A DNA stretch of 64,000 nucleotides from contig DASVQP010000095.1 of assembly GCA_036389135.1 (NCBI GenBank), forward strand, positions 1 to 64,000. Reading direction: 5' to 3'. Source of the DNA: Longimicrobium sp. (GTDB taxonomy: Bacteria > Gemmatimonadota > Gemmatimonadetes > Longimicrobiales > Longimicrobiaceae). The translations under genes and the position numbers were made by a program. The notes under the pieces are model-generated. The model was not told the DNA's origin, made no database searches, and saw only the letters and a list, made by a program, of their open reading frames with translations. Position 1 is the first letter of the stretch, and each line of letters opens with the position of its first letter. This document shows positions 7,447 to 17,400 of this stretch, in pieces.

Positions 7447-9282
7447 TCAGGCGGGGACTGCGTGCGCGGGGGTGGCCAGGGCGGCGTAGAAGCTCCAGGC
7501 CTCGCCCATGGGGGCGCGGACCACGTCCAGGGGGATCGGGTGCCAGCGCGCCTCGCCCGGGCGCTTGCGGCTGGTGTTGCCGCCGTGCACCAGGGCGGCG
7601 TAGAGGCCGGGGTCGGGGATGGCGGCCACGGCGCCCGCGGGGAGCGCCCAAACCCAGCGGGTGTCCTCGCCCTCATTGATCTGGGGAAACGGGCGCCGCT
7701 CCCACGCGGCGCGCCGGAACATCAGCGTGCCGCCCGCCAGCCAGGGCCGCGCGCGCTCGGGCCAGCGGTACTCCCACGCGCGCCCGGCGACGGGGTCGAA
7801 GAACCGCAGCTGCGACAGCCCGCACGCGCCCGCCGCCGGCCTCGCGGCGAGGGCGCGCAGCTGCGTGGATAGGCGGTGCGGGGGCATCCAGTCATCGTCG
7901 TCCCAGTGCGCCAGCAGCTCGCCGCGGGCCAGCGAGCACGCCAGGTTGCGCTTGGCGCCCAGTGTGGCCTGCCGCTCCACGCGGTGGTAGCGGATGCGCG
8001 GATCGGACGGGATGAGGTCGTCCACCGCGTCGGCGCCGTCGTCCACCACCACCAGCTCGCGGCGGGGGTGGTCCTGCCCCAGGAACTGGTCGATGGCGTG
8101 CGGCACGAACCGCCGCCGGTCGCGGGTGGGCATCAGGCACGAGACCAGCGGGACGGAATCGTCGTCCTCCCCCGCCGCACGTGCCGGGAGCGTGCCCGAG
8201 CGGGTGAGGGAGACGAGCGCGATCCTTCGTCCATAACCGGGCGCATCCTCCGCCGGCACCGCGGCCTCTCGCTCCGGATCGTGCCGGGCTCCCGGAGCCG
8301 CATCCATCAGAACCTGGATCGATGCCGGGTCCGGCGTGAGTCCTTCGTCCAGCGTTCCCATCACCGTGCGGACCTCGCGCTCCACGTGTGCGACGTCGAG
8401 CGAGCGCAGGCAGTCCACGCGGGCTCGGCAGGCCCGGAGGCGCGCGCCGTTCCAGCATGGCTCACAGGGCAGGCCCGCGCGCAGAACGGCGACGTTGGGT
8501 GGAAAGGGGCCCAGCACGCGCTCGGAGGTGGGGCCGAAGAGGAGGAGGGTGGGCACGCCGGTGGCCCCGGCCAGGTGCCCCAGGCCGCTGTCGTTCGCCA
8601 CCACCGCCCCTGCCGCCGCGAGCACCGAGGCCGTCTCGCGCAGCGTCAGCCGCCCGGCCAGCGAGCGCACGTGCGCGGGAAAGCCGAACGCGGCGCCGCC
8701 GAACGCGCGCAGGTCGTCGGCCGTGCCCACCACGACGACGTCAGGGAAACGCTGGGCCAGGGCGGGGAAGTGCGGCCAGCGCTTGGCCGCCATCTCGCCC
8801 GTCTTGCACCCCGGCGCCACGACGAGCGTCGCCTGCGTCACGCCGTGCGCGTCCGACGGGGACACGGGAAGGGTGTACGCCGGCCGCTCGCCGCGCGGCC
8901 ATCCCAGCGCCTCGGCGAAACCCAGGTACCACCCCTGCTCGTCGCGCGCGAAGAGGGCGTTGGGTGGGCGGGGGACGCAGTCGCGGCGGCCGTCGTACGG
9001 GCGGGCGTGCCGGGCCCAGTAGAAGGGCGGGACGGCGGGGATCACGTGCCGGTACCGCTCTCCGGCAGGAACGCGGCCGGCGTGCACGCGGCGCACCACG
9101 CTCCACCCGCCGAAGAGCTCCGCGGCCTGCGGGTAGTCGGCGTGCAGCAGGAGGTCCACCGGGTACCCCATGCGGTACAACGCCACCAGCAGCGGCGTGG
9201 CCAGCACCAGGTTGCCGACCCCGGCGGCCAGGTGCACCAGCACCGCATCTCCATCCGGAGGAGCCGGCGGCCGCGTATCCAT
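7447..9282 (-). CDS. Fused glycosyltransferase: GT9 heptosyltransferase-like plus GT2
   Basis: 611 residues from the ATG at 9282, which has a strong AAGGGGTGAGG ribosome site. Residues 1-340 are GT9-like: VHLAAGVGNLVLATPLLVAL opens the domain and VVANDSGLGHLAGATGVPTLLLFGP is the nucleotide-sugar binding block. Residues about 395-611 are a GT2 domain: VSCLMPTRDRRRFV, ELVVVDDG and the acidic HWDDDDWMPP motif. It transfers sugars from activated donors in the cytoplasm; the acceptor is unknown. It is the last gene of the long leftward operon, 2 bases after the preceding glycosyltransferase gene. A two-domain fusion of these families suggests sequential sugar addition to one acceptor, possibly a structural or cargo protein of the injection system, or a surface glycan. 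Confidence 0.88.
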   Translation of the reverse strand: MDTRPPAPPDGDAVLVHLAAGVGNLVLATPLLVALYRMGYPVDLLLHADYPQAAELFGGWSVVRRVHAGRVPAGERYRHVIPAVPPFYWARHARPYDGRRDCVPRPPNALFARDEQGWYLGFAEALGWPRGERPAYTLPVSPSDAHGVTQATLVVAPGCKTGEMAAKRWPHFPALAQRFPDVVVVGTADDLRAFGGAAFGFPAHVRSLAGRLTLRETASVLAAAGAVVANDSGLGHLAGATGVPTLLLFGPTSERVLGPFPPNVAVLRAGLPCEPCWNGARLRACRARVDCLRSLDVAHVEREVRTVMGTLDEGLTPDPASIQVLMDAAPGARHDPEREAAVPAEDAPGYGRRIALVSLTRSGTLPARAAGEDDDSVPLVSCLMPTRDRRRFVPHAIDQFLGQDHPRRELVVVDDGADAVDDLIPSDPRIRYHRVERQATLGAKRNLACSLARGELLAHWDDDDWMPPHRLSTQLRALAARPAAGACGLSQLRFFDPVAGRAWEYRWPERARPWLAGGTLMFRRAAWERRPFPQINEGEDTRWVWALPAGAVAAIPDPGLYAALVHGGNTSRKRPGEARWHPIPLDVVRAPMGEAWSFYAALATPAHAVPA

Positions 9283-9284
9283 CC

Positions 9285-10487
9285 TCACCCCTTGCGCCAC
9301 ACCCACAGGTTCTGGCCGTGGTCCACCTGGTAGCGGCCGCGGCCCAGCATGCGGTCCAGCGCGCGGCCCACCGACGGGTAGGTGTCGATGTCGTGGCCCG
9401 CCACCACGCCGCCGGGCTTGAGCCGGGGGAGCCACCAGAGGAGGTCGTTCACCAGCGCCTCCTCGGCGTGGTCGCCGTCCAGAAAGAGCAGGTCCACGCT
9501 GGCGTCGCAGAACTCGCGCGCCGCCTGCAGCGAGTCCATGGGCAACACCGTGACGGCCGCGGCGGCGCCCGAGCGCTCCAGGTTGTCCTCGAAAGCCGCC
9601 CGCAGCGATCCCCCGTGCGCCTCCACCACGTGGAGCACCGCGGCGTCGGAGGGGGAGCCGGTGAAGGTGTCGACGGCGAAGAGGCGCAGGTCCTTGCGCG
9701 CCGCCTTCATGGTCTGCGCCAGGTAGATGATGGAGCGCCCCAGCAGCGTTCCCACCTCCACCACCACGCTGCCGTGGGACAGGGCGCGGACCTGCTGCTC
9801 GTAGAAGCAGGGCCAGTCGAACCACCCGGGCACCTCGTCCCAGCGCAGTTCGGGCGGGGCGCCGTCGCCGGCGCGCCACCAGGGGTCGAAGTCGGCGGCG
9901 GTGTGGTGCCCGGCGCCGTGGGTGGAGCCGGACTCCACGTGCTCCACCAGGCTGGGCGTGTGCACCACCAGCGCGTTCGGGTCCATGCGCGCCGCCAGCC
10001 GCGACATCTTGATGTCCTGCAGCCCGGGGACGTCCGTCCAGTGCCGCAGGCAGTAGTCGGCGAGGTCGGGGGTGATGAGGAACGCCTGGCTGCCGTACAC
10101 AGAGTCCCCGTCTGCGACGAACCCGTCCCGTACCGGCGGTGCGTCGCCACGGGGGGCCAGGGTGGGGTTGTAGAGGATGCCCAGCAGGGGAGCACGCCCG
10201 TCGCGCACCGGCCCCCACCGCTCCAGGTTGGCGCGCAGGTGGCGGCTCACCGCCACGTCGTCCTCCAGCACCAGCGCGTGCCCGGGCCGGTCGGCGGCGA
10301 TGCGCTCCAGCACGCGCCGGTAGTTCTCCGTCTGGTTGGCCTTGGGGTCGCCCCCCACCGCCTCGTCCACGCACACCGTGGGAGGGCCGCCCCAGTCGGA
10401 GCGCAGGATGGAGTCGAGCGTGGCCCGGGTGACCCCCGCGGCCACCCGCGCGCCGCAGGTAAGGAGGTAGCAACGCAGGTCAGGCAT
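9285..10487 (-). CDS. Glycosyltransferase (LEDDV-type) fused to class I SAM methyltransferase
   Basis: 400 residues. The N-terminal about 190 start MPDLRCYLLTCG and carry ALVLEDDVAVSRHLR (residues 71-85), the acidic motif of GT25-like and related GT-A transferases. The C-terminal half is a Methyltransf_24-type domain: VVVEVGTLLGRS (SAM-binding loop), LFAVDTFTG, LLFLDGDHAEEALVNDL and GGVVAGHDID, typical of sugar O-methyltransferases. The combination would attach and O-methylate a sugar. It is followed after 2 bases by the GT9-GT2 gene and preceded by a 59-base gap. The start is the ATG just before the first conserved strand; an upstream frame covers the neighbouring gene and is not used. Acceptor unknown. 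Confidence 0.85.
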   Translation of the reverse strand: MPDLRCYLLTCGARVAAGVTRATLDSILRSDWGGPPTVCVDEAVGGDPKANQTENYRRVLERIAADRPGHALVLEDDVAVSRHLRANLERWGPVRDGRAPLLGILYNPTLAPRGDAPPVRDGFVADGDSVYGSQAFLITPDLADYCLRHWTDVPGLQDIKMSRLAARMDPNALVVHTPSLVEHVESGSTHGAGHHTAADFDPWWRAGDGAPPELRWDEVPGWFDWPCFYEQQVRALSHGSVVVEVGTLLGRSIIYLAQTMKAARKDLRLFAVDTFTGSPSDAAVLHVVEAHGGSLRAAFEDNLERSGAAAAVTVLPMDSLQAAREFCDASVDLLFLDGDHAEEALVNDLLWWLPRLKPGGVVAGHDIDTYPSVGRALDRMLGRGRYQVDHGQNLWVWRKG

Positions 10488-10546
10488 GGAGAGCGTGCCT
10501 CGAAGGTCCGGCCCGGCGGCGCCGGGCGCTGAAGGTCCCGGAGAGA

Positions 10547-12376
10547 TCACCTGATTTCTCCTGGCCCCGTTCCGGGCGCGTAGACGAACAGCTTCCACCC
10601 CATGCGCCGGGCGAGGGCGTGGCGGCGAAAGAGGGTCTCCACGTTCCGGTGCAGGGGGTCCTGCTCCCATCCGGCGGCCAGGAAGCGCTGGTGCCACCAC
10701 TCGCGCGTGCGCAGGGTGACGTGGCTGGGGTCGTTGCCGCGCGGCGGGGGCGCGGCCTGCTGCGCCTCGTCGTCGAAGCTGGGGATGAGCGCCACCAGCG
10801 CCGTCCCTGTCCACCGCCGCGCGCGGGGGAGGAAGGCATCGATCTGCGCCTCGGTGAGCGTCTGCAGCAGCTCGGCGGCTACCAGCACGTCGAAGCGGCG
10901 GTCGTACCGGGCCTCGTCCACCGAGGCGCGGGCGAGATACGGGCGCGCGGCGGGCTCGGCGTGGTCGATGGCCCAGGCGCTCCCGTCGAAGCCCCACGCG
11001 TCTCGCCCGCGCTCGCGAAGCGCCCGCACCAGCAGCCCCTTGGCGCACCCCGCGTCCAGGAACGAGGCGGCGTCCGGAAGCAGCTCCCCGAGCATGGCCG
11101 CCGTCTCGCCGAACAGGCCGCCGAAGTGCTTCCAGCTGTAGCCGGTCGACCAGTTGCTCTTGCGCCCCGTCTCGAAGTAGTCCTCGTCGTACCACTCCAC
11201 CGGGATGGCGCCCTCGAACGGCGCATGCGCCGGCTTCGCCTCGGCCGGCGGCGCGCTCGCCGCGGCGCGGCGCCAGCGGGGTGCGTCGGCACGGCGCAGC
11301 ACGTCGGCCAGGCGGTCGCGCGCGGCGGTGCCCACGGCTTCGAGCGAGAAGTCGGCGCGGATGCGCTCCGCTGCGGCCGCGGAGCGCACCCGGGCGCCCG
11401 CGGGGTCGGCGTGGACGGCGCGCATCAGCTGGGCGGCGTGGGCCACGTCGGGCAGGGCCCAGCGCATCCGCGGATGGTAGTACTGGTACGGCTGGCGCAC
11501 CGGGTGCAGGGTGCAGCGCACCAGCGCGTGCGCAGCCGGGTCCAGGTAGTCCATCGGCCCGGACCAGGCGGTGGCCACCACCGGCGTGCCGCGGCAGGCG
11601 GCCTCGAAGAGCGGGTATCCCCACCCCTCGCCGCGGTGCAGGCTCACGTAGCAGTCGCCGCGGCGGTGCAGCGCCTCCACCCCCGCGTCGCTCCAGCTTT
11701 CCGCCCGCAGCGCCACGCGCGCGCCGGAGGGGTGCCGCGCGCGCGCCGCCTCCACCTCGTTGCGCGCGGCGGCGGCCGAGGCGGCGTCGGTCTTGAGCAG
11801 CAGCACCGTGCGGTCGGCCGCGGAAAAGGCCGAGAGGTAGGCGTCCAGCGTCTCCCGCGGCCCCTTGCGCTCCTGCCAGGCGAAGACGGCGTAGAAGACG
11901 AATTCGTCGTCCTCCACCTCCAGGAAGGCGGCCGGGTCGGGCGTATCCCCGTTGGCGTGCGGCGGAAAGACGGGGTGGGGAAGGCGAAAGACGGGGCGCT
12001 CCAGCCCCTTTCCGAACACCTCCACGTTGTGCGTGCAGGGGAGCCACACCTCCTGCACGTGGTTGAGCGCGCTGCGCCACTGGCCGGGCATGGCGTCCGT
12101 TTCCCACACCGTCATCCCCACGCAGTTGCGAAGGGGAAAGGCCAGCCGCGCCCACTGCGTAGGGATGCCGTGGAAGAGGTGCACGTCCGGGCTGGCGGGG
12201 CGCCCCATGAGCGAGGCGACCAGCTCGTCCGGCGGCGGGTGCCGGTGGCGCGACAGGTCCACCACGCTCAGCTCAACCCCCGCGCGGTGCAGCGCGTGCA
12301 CGTAGCCGCGGGCCGTGTGCCCGTAGCCCGAGGTGTCGGACACGTACCCGTAGTAGGCGACGGAAAGGGATTCCAT
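10547..12376 (-). CDS. GT4-family glycosyltransferase fused to SAM methyltransferase
   Basis: 609 residues. Residues 1-375 are a GT-B fold transferase: YYGYVSDTSGYGHTARGYV at the N terminus, FHGIPTQW, VFAWQERKGPRETLDAY (start of the donor-binding half) and SLHRGEGWGYPLFEAACRGTPVVAT, the E-x7-E motif block of GT4. Residues about 400-575 are a Methyltransf_23-like domain with FLDAGCAKGLLVRAL as the SAM loop, WGFDGSAWAI and a DVLVAAELLQ strand. The order GT4 then methyltransferase mirrors the neighbouring GT-methyltransferase fusion. The start (ATG 12376) precedes the first beta strand. It belongs to the four-gene sugar block after the effectors. The glycan acceptor cannot be read from the sequence. 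Confidence 0.88.
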   Translation of the reverse strand: MESLSVAYYGYVSDTSGYGHTARGYVHALHRAGVELSVVDLSRHRHPPPDELVASLMGRPASPDVHLFHGIPTQWARLAFPLRNCVGMTVWETDAMPGQWRSALNHVQEVWLPCTHNVEVFGKGLERPVFRLPHPVFPPHANGDTPDPAAFLEVEDDEFVFYAVFAWQERKGPRETLDAYLSAFSAADRTVLLLKTDAASAAAARNEVEAARARHPSGARVALRAESWSDAGVEALHRRGDCYVSLHRGEGWGYPLFEAACRGTPVVATAWSGPMDYLDPAAHALVRCTLHPVRQPYQYYHPRMRWALPDVAHAAQLMRAVHADPAGARVRSAAAAERIRADFSLEAVGTAARDRLADVLRRADAPRWRRAAASAPPAEAKPAHAPFEGAIPVEWYDEDYFETGRKSNWSTGYSWKHFGGLFGETAAMLGELLPDAASFLDAGCAKGLLVRALRERGRDAWGFDGSAWAIDHAEPAARPYLARASVDEARYDRRFDVLVAAELLQTLTEAQIDAFLPRARRWTGTALVALIPSFDDEAQQAAPPPRGNDPSHVTLRTREWWHQRFLAAGWEQDPLHRNVETLFRRHALARRMGWKLFVYAPGTGPGEIR

Positions 12377-12417
12377 GGATGCGCGATCGCGTTCGTTCTC
12401 GGTTTCGGTGCGGGCGG

Positions 12418-13407
12418 TCAGGCGGGGATGGCCGCGGCGCCTTCGTGCCACGCGCTCTCCCCCGCCGCGAATAGCCCCGGGACGCGGCCGCGCAGGTGGG
12501 AGAGCACCTCTTCGGCGGTGAGGGTGCGCAGGCACTCCAGGCGGCGGGGGCAGGTGCGGCGGCCCCATGGCTGGCGGCGGCACGCGCCCTCGCACGGCAG
12601 CCCCTTGGTGACCGGCAGCATGTTGGGCGCGGACAGCGCCTCCCGCGCCGGGCTGGTGATGCCGAACACCCCCAGCACGGGGATCCCCAGCGCCACCCCC
12701 AGGTGCATGAGCCCCGAGTCGTTCGACACCAGCGCCGCGCACTGGCTCAGCAGCGCCGCCGTGTCGGGAAGGGAGAGCGCGCCGGTGAAGTCGCGCGCGT
12801 GCCCCGGCCAGGCGAACGGACGGGCGAAGTAGGTGCCGTCCACCCGCCGGTCCTCCTCGGCGCCCACCACCACGACCGCGGGAAGGAGCGCCGCCAGGTC
12901 GGCGAAGCCGTGCCACTTCTTCCACGGCCAGTTGGCCTTGCACCCCGGGTGCAGCGCCACCGTCCCCGGCGCTACGTCGAAGCGCCGCCCCGAGTGCACC
13001 GCCAGCGGGCCGGGAATCGCCTCCGTCCACCCCAGCTCGCGGGCCAGGCGCTCCACGCACACCGCGTCTCCATCCGCCACCCAGCGCCGGTCGAATGCCA
13101 GCGTGCGGTCCGCCTTCACCAGCGGCGGGAGCTGCTGGCGGCTCCAGTAGGTGAAGGTGGCCACGTCGTAGCGCGTCTTCGCCAGCCCGTCCGTCCGCGA
13201 CGCCGTGTCGCGGGACCAGCGCGAGGGGACGTGGAAGAGGCGGCGCACTCCGGGGGCGCCCTCCAGCAGCGCCACGGTGCCGGCGTAGTCGGGGGCCACC
13301 AGCAGGTCCACCTCGTAGCCCAGCGTCCCCAGCACGCGCACCAGCGGCGTGGCGCGCAGCACGTCGCCCAGCCCGCCGGCGGCGGTGACCAGCGCCTGCG
13401 GGGGCAT
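12418..13407 (-). CDS. GT9 heptosyltransferase-like glycosyltransferase
   Basis: 329 residues. ALVTAAGGLGDVLRATPLVRVL is the N-terminal GT9 strand and loop. VALHPGCKANWPWKKW and ALVSNDSGLMHLGVALGIPVLGVFG are the ADP-sugar binding motifs of the WaaC/WaaF/autotransporter-heptosyltransferase family. A Cys-rich stretch (LPCEGACRR.PWGRRTCPRRLECL) near the C terminus also occurs in the GT9 half of the 7447-9282 protein. Its ATG overlaps the TGA of the preceding gene (TGATG at 13405-13409), so the two are translationally coupled. Proteins of this family can glycosylate secreted proteins with heptose. Here it begins the sugar block directly after an effector-immunity pair. Confidence 0.88.
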   Translation of the reverse strand: MPPQALVTAAGGLGDVLRATPLVRVLGTLGYEVDLLVAPDYAGTVALLEGAPGVRRLFHVPSRWSRDTASRTDGLAKTRYDVATFTYWSRQQLPPLVKADRTLAFDRRWVADGDAVCVERLARELGWTEAIPGPLAVHSGRRFDVAPGTVALHPGCKANWPWKKWHGFADLAALLPAVVVVGAEEDRRVDGTYFARPFAWPGHARDFTGALSLPDTAALLSQCAALVSNDSGLMHLGVALGIPVLGVFGITSPAREALSAPNMLPVTKGLPCEGACRRQPWGRRTCPRRLECLRTLTAEEVLSHLRGRVPGLFAAGESAWHEGAAAIPA

Positions 13408-13913
13408 CAGGATGCGCCCGGGTGTGGGGGATTCGCGCCCGCCGGACCCGCGTCGTGCGGCTTCTCGGCGCCGGCCGATGGCTTCGGGCTGGGCTGTGAC
13501 GGCCGTGCGCCGTGCTCGCGCGCGGCGCGCTGGAGCGCCTGGCCCAGCTCCTTGAGCCCGGCGCGGGCGCGCTCCGCCGCTTCGCGCACCTCGTCCGGCA
13601 TCTCCGCGACGCCCTGCTCCCACGTCCCGCGGTTCTCCTCGCGCATGGCGGCGGTGCGCTCGCGCAGGCGCTCCACGAAGCCGACCGCCTTGCCGCGCAC
13701 CTCGCCCAGCACGCCGCCCAGCTGCTCCTTTGCCCACGCCTGCGCCTCCTCCGCCGTCACCTCGTAGGCGAGCACCGCCGCCTCATCCACCGCGCGCTCG
13801 CGGCCGAGGGAGGTGCGCAAGACGAACGCTCCCGGCGGCAACTCGGCGTCATCGGGGATGATGAAGCGGCGCGCGCGGGCCGCGTCGGACCAGAGGGTGC
13901 GTGGCGGGTTCAC
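13407..13913 (-). CDS. Unknown 168-residue helical protein between immunity gene and glycosyltransferase
   Basis: Not recognised. The N-terminal 50 residues are compact and mixed (WSDAARARRFIIPDDAELPPGAFVLRTSLG). Residues 50-135 are charged and helical (ERLRERTAAMREEN, EVREAAERARAGLKELGQALQRAAREHG), possibly coiled coil. The last 35 residues are Pro/Ala/Ser-rich and disordered. No signal peptide or membrane helix is present. It starts 3 bases after the stop of the Tdi1-like immunity gene and its own stop overlaps the next start, so it is firmly in the operon. It could be an accessory to effector loading or to the glycosyltransferase it is coupled with; neither is shown by the sequence. Confidence 0.75.
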   Translation of the reverse strand: MNPPRTLWSDAARARRFIIPDDAELPPGAFVLRTSLGRERAVDEAAVLAYEVTAEEAQAWAKEQLGGVLGEVRGKAVGFVERLRERTAAMREENRGTWEQGVAEMPDEVREAAERARAGLKELGQALQRAAREHGARPSQPSPKPSAGAEKPHDAGPAGANPPHPGAS

Positions 13914-13916
13914 CGG

Positions 13917-14468
13917 TCAATGTCCGTGGATCTGCGCCAGGAGCGAGAGATGTTCGCGCAGCTTCATCCGTTGTACGGTCTCCGGCGTACCTGGCCCGCC
14001 CAGGGCAAGCGCCGGTACGAAGCCATAGCATTCGTCGGGAGCGGGCCGGCCGAGCTTGCCTGTCACCGCCCGGTGCAGCTTGCGGAACACCATGTCGTCC
14101 ATGACGGACGTGATGGTCATCAACCGGTTGAGAAACAGCTCGATGTCGGGAGTCACGCTGTCCAGGGCGCCGCGGTGCACACTCAGCACGGACACGCCGT
14201 CGCTGGAATAGAGGAAGATGTCGCCGAATCCATTCCTCGCGAAGGAGGTGTAGCGGGCCGCGCCCCACTCCTCCAGAACGTCCACGAAGGCATCGGGATC
14301 CACGAACCAGAACATGCCCTCGAGGTATCCGCAGATCCCCTGATCACTCCAGAACTCCAGCAAGGGATCGGGAAGCTTGCCTTTGTGGGCTTCAAGCCGG
14401 TCCGGGTCCACCTGCTGGCAGTCGTGGCCGGTTCCGTACGCTTCGAGGAACTTGGAAAACTGATGCAT
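13917..14468 (-). CDS. Tdi1-type immunity protein (GAD-like plus DUF1851)
   Basis: 183 residues. The N-terminal half has the GAD-like pattern: EAHKGKLPDPLLEFWSDQGI, then GYLEGMFWFVDPDAFVDVLEEW. The second half has FARNGFGDIFLYSSDGVSVLSVHRG and DMVFRKLHRAVTG, matching DUF1851 / T6SS Tdi1 C-terminal domains. In Agrobacterium, Tdi1 neutralises the Ntox15 DNase Tde1. Here the gene lies 29 bases downstream of a giant effector whose own C terminus looks like Ntox15, so it is very likely the cognate cytoplasmic immunity protein. The start is ATG 14468. There is no signal peptide, as expected for protection against a nuclease acting in the cytoplasm. Confidence 0.9.
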   Translation of the reverse strand: MHQFSKFLEAYGTGHDCQQVDPDRLEAHKGKLPDPLLEFWSDQGICGYLEGMFWFVDPDAFVDVLEEWGAARYTSFARNGFGDIFLYSSDGVSVLSVHRGALDSVTPDIELFLNRLMTITSVMDDMVFRKLHRAVTGKLGRPAPDECYGFVPALALGGPGTPETVQRMKLREHLSLLAQIHGH

Positions 14469-14497
14469 CTCTACCTCTTGGATTCAGGGATCGGAGT

Positions 14498-17400
14498 TCA
14501 GTCGCGGGAGCCCGCGAGCCGCACGTCGAGGTTCATGTCGGCCCAGGTGAGCTCTGCCTTCTCCGTGTCCGACAACGGCGCCGCGGCATCGTCGAGGATG
14601 GTGACCTTGGTGCGCCACTGGCTTCCGATGGAGGAGTTGATGCTCAGGTCGCCGACGCCGCCGGCCGGATAGACGTTGCCGCCCGCGACCTGGTCCGGAT
14701 TATGGAGAACGGCCGTGTTCGCGAGCTTGGCATCGACCAGCGCTGCGGCGGCGTCTCCACCCATGCCGGGATTGTTCGCCAGCACCCCGGCGATCATCCG
14801 CGTACGTATGATGCCGCGCTCCAGTTGCTGCAGGCTCGCGGACGCCGGGTCACGCCCCCGGCTTTTGAAGTTCTCGCGATTCGTGCTCCAGGCGCTGACC
14901 TGCATGGCCCGAAGTGCGTCGTTCTGCCCCCGCACCTGGCGCTCGTACTCAACCGCATTGTGGTGCGTGCGGCGCAAGAAGTCGACCTGTACCGGCCCCC
15001 TGGCGACTGCGGGAACGGGCACGCTCCCCGTTTCCGTCGTGTCGTTCGGCGCGATGACAATTGTGAAATCCAGGTCCTGATCGCCTGCGTCGGGAGCGGC
15101 CTCGCCGAACTGCACGCGCAGCCCAATCCCCTCCTCCAGGAGCGACGAATACCGCGTTTCGAGTTGGCTGGCCTGGGCCTGCTTGGCCTCGCGCAGAGAC
15201 GCGTAATCCCGGGCGTTCGGCGCTGGACGCTCCATCTCGGTTTTGGCCCGCCGCGCTAGCGATGCGTGGTCGCCCGCGGGTTCCTCCTCCGCGTTGTCCT
15301 CCTCTCCCCCGAACCCCATCGCCCGGAGAAGGCCGCGCGCGCGCTCGGCCAGGAAGCCGATGATGCGCTCGACGATGGCGAGCACCTGCGTCTGGAAGCC
15401 CTTGATGACGTCGGCGATGGCCTCCGGCAGGCCGCCGAGGCCCAGGTAGCCGGCCAGGAAGTCGATGACCGGCGGGATCAGCCGCGCCAGCGCCCCCTCC
15501 ACCGCGTTCGCCATCCCGCTGATGTTGCCGGCGATGAGGTCGGTGACGCCGTTGACCACCGTCTCCACGAGGGTGAAGATCCGCGAGGCGTTCTCAAAGA
15601 TCCACTTGAGCACCCGGAAGATGGCCTCGATGGCCTGCAGGATGGCCCCCGCCGGGTTGAACAGCAGCAGGATGCGCGGCGTGACCGCCTGGATGAGGGC
15701 CTGGACCAGGTACTCCACGGCCGCGTCTAGCACCATCTGCAGCAGGTTGGCCGGGTCCAGCTGCTCCTTGATCAGCTCGAACAGCCCCTCGGGCCCCATC
15801 TCGATGAGGCTGGAGACCAGCTCCCACGCCTTTTCGATGAGCGCGACGTTCTCGGCGCCGATGTGGCGGGCCAGGATCTCCTTGATGTTGGGCCAGGTGA
15901 GCCCCATCAGCTGCAGGAAGAAGGTGATGATGCTCTTGAGCGAGGTGTCGGCGGGGAGCTGCACCCCCACCGAGCCCAGGCCGGAGAAGAGCCAGTCCAT
16001 CAGCCCCTGCAGCAGGTGCGTGCCGATGTTGTCGAAGAACTGCGAGAAGCCCTGCCCGACCGCGCTCATCAGGTTGTTGACGAAGTTCATCGGGTCGTCG
16101 GCGATCGAGTCGATCGCCGCGCCGATCCTGTCCACAACCGCCCAGAACGCCCCGGGCGAGATGCCCAGCACGCTGAGCAGCCCGTCGATGATGAAGCGGG
16201 CCGGGTCCTCGAGGAACGCGTTGACCGCGTCGGCGATGCGGCCGACGAGCCCCTTGGCCGCCTCGCGCAGATCGTGGATCTTGGCGCGGACGTCCTGCAC
16301 CGCCTGTCCGGCGCGGCGGGTGAGGTCGCGGGTGAAGTCGGAGCGGGTCTGCTGCGCACGCTCCTGCAGCCCGTTCAGCCGCTCGCCGAACTGCGCCTGC
16401 TGCTCGGCGGCCCACCCCTGCAGCTCGGCGGGGAGCGACTCGAAGACGGCGGCGATCTGCGTGCGCGAGTCGTCGACGATCGCCTCGCACGCGGCGATGA
16501 CGCCGTTGACGTCGCGGGAGATCTCGCGGATCAGGTCGCAGACGCCGTCGCCGAAGTTCTTCTCGGCGTCGTCGTACTCCTCGGTGACCCAGTCCGGCAG
16601 CCCGGTGAAGTAGTCGACGACGGCCAGCGCGGTGCTCTCGTGGCGCTCGTCCACCCACTTCTTCACGCGCGCCAGGTGCTGGTCGAACTCGGTGGAGAGC
16701 ACCTGCACTCCGGCTTCCCACCGGGCCATGGCGGTGGCCGGCAGCGGGTCCAGCAGGGTGCTCACCCGCGTCTGCGCGTCGTCGAAGATGCGCTGCGCCT
16801 GGGCGGCGGCCTGGGTGCGCATCTGCTCCTCGGAGCCCACCATCTCGCCCTGCTGGGCGGCGCCGGCGGTGGTGGTGCTCTCGCGGCTTCCCTGCAGCGC
16901 CTGCAGCGCGCTGGCCTGCAGCGCGGCCATGTCGGCCTGGGCGCCGGCGAGCGTGGCCTGCTGCTCGGCCAGCACCTCCTGCGGGTCGCGCGCGGCCGTC
17001 TCGGCCAGCTCGCCCTGCGCCGCGCGCGCCTCGGCGATGGGGCCGCTCTCCACCAGCTGCGCGGGCTCGGTGTCCATCCCGGCTTCGGTCATCTGCTGCC
17101 CGGAGGCGGCCACGTCGGCGTCCAGCGACACCGCCTCGGGCGGCACGCCGTCCGGGGCGGCGGCGTCGGCGGCCAGGTCGGGGGGCGCTTCGCCGGCGGG
17201 CGGGGCGTCCAGCGGCACGGGCTCCTGCGCGGGCGCGCCCTCGGGCTGCTCCTGGAGCTGGTCGTACTGGCCCTGCACGTTCTGGGTGTCGGCCTCCACG
17301 GAGGCGTTCATCTCGCCGCCGGCCTGCTGCGCCATCTCCTGGGGGTCGGCCTCGACCAGCGAGTCCTCGTCGGGCGGGCGCTTGTCGCGGATGACCTGGT

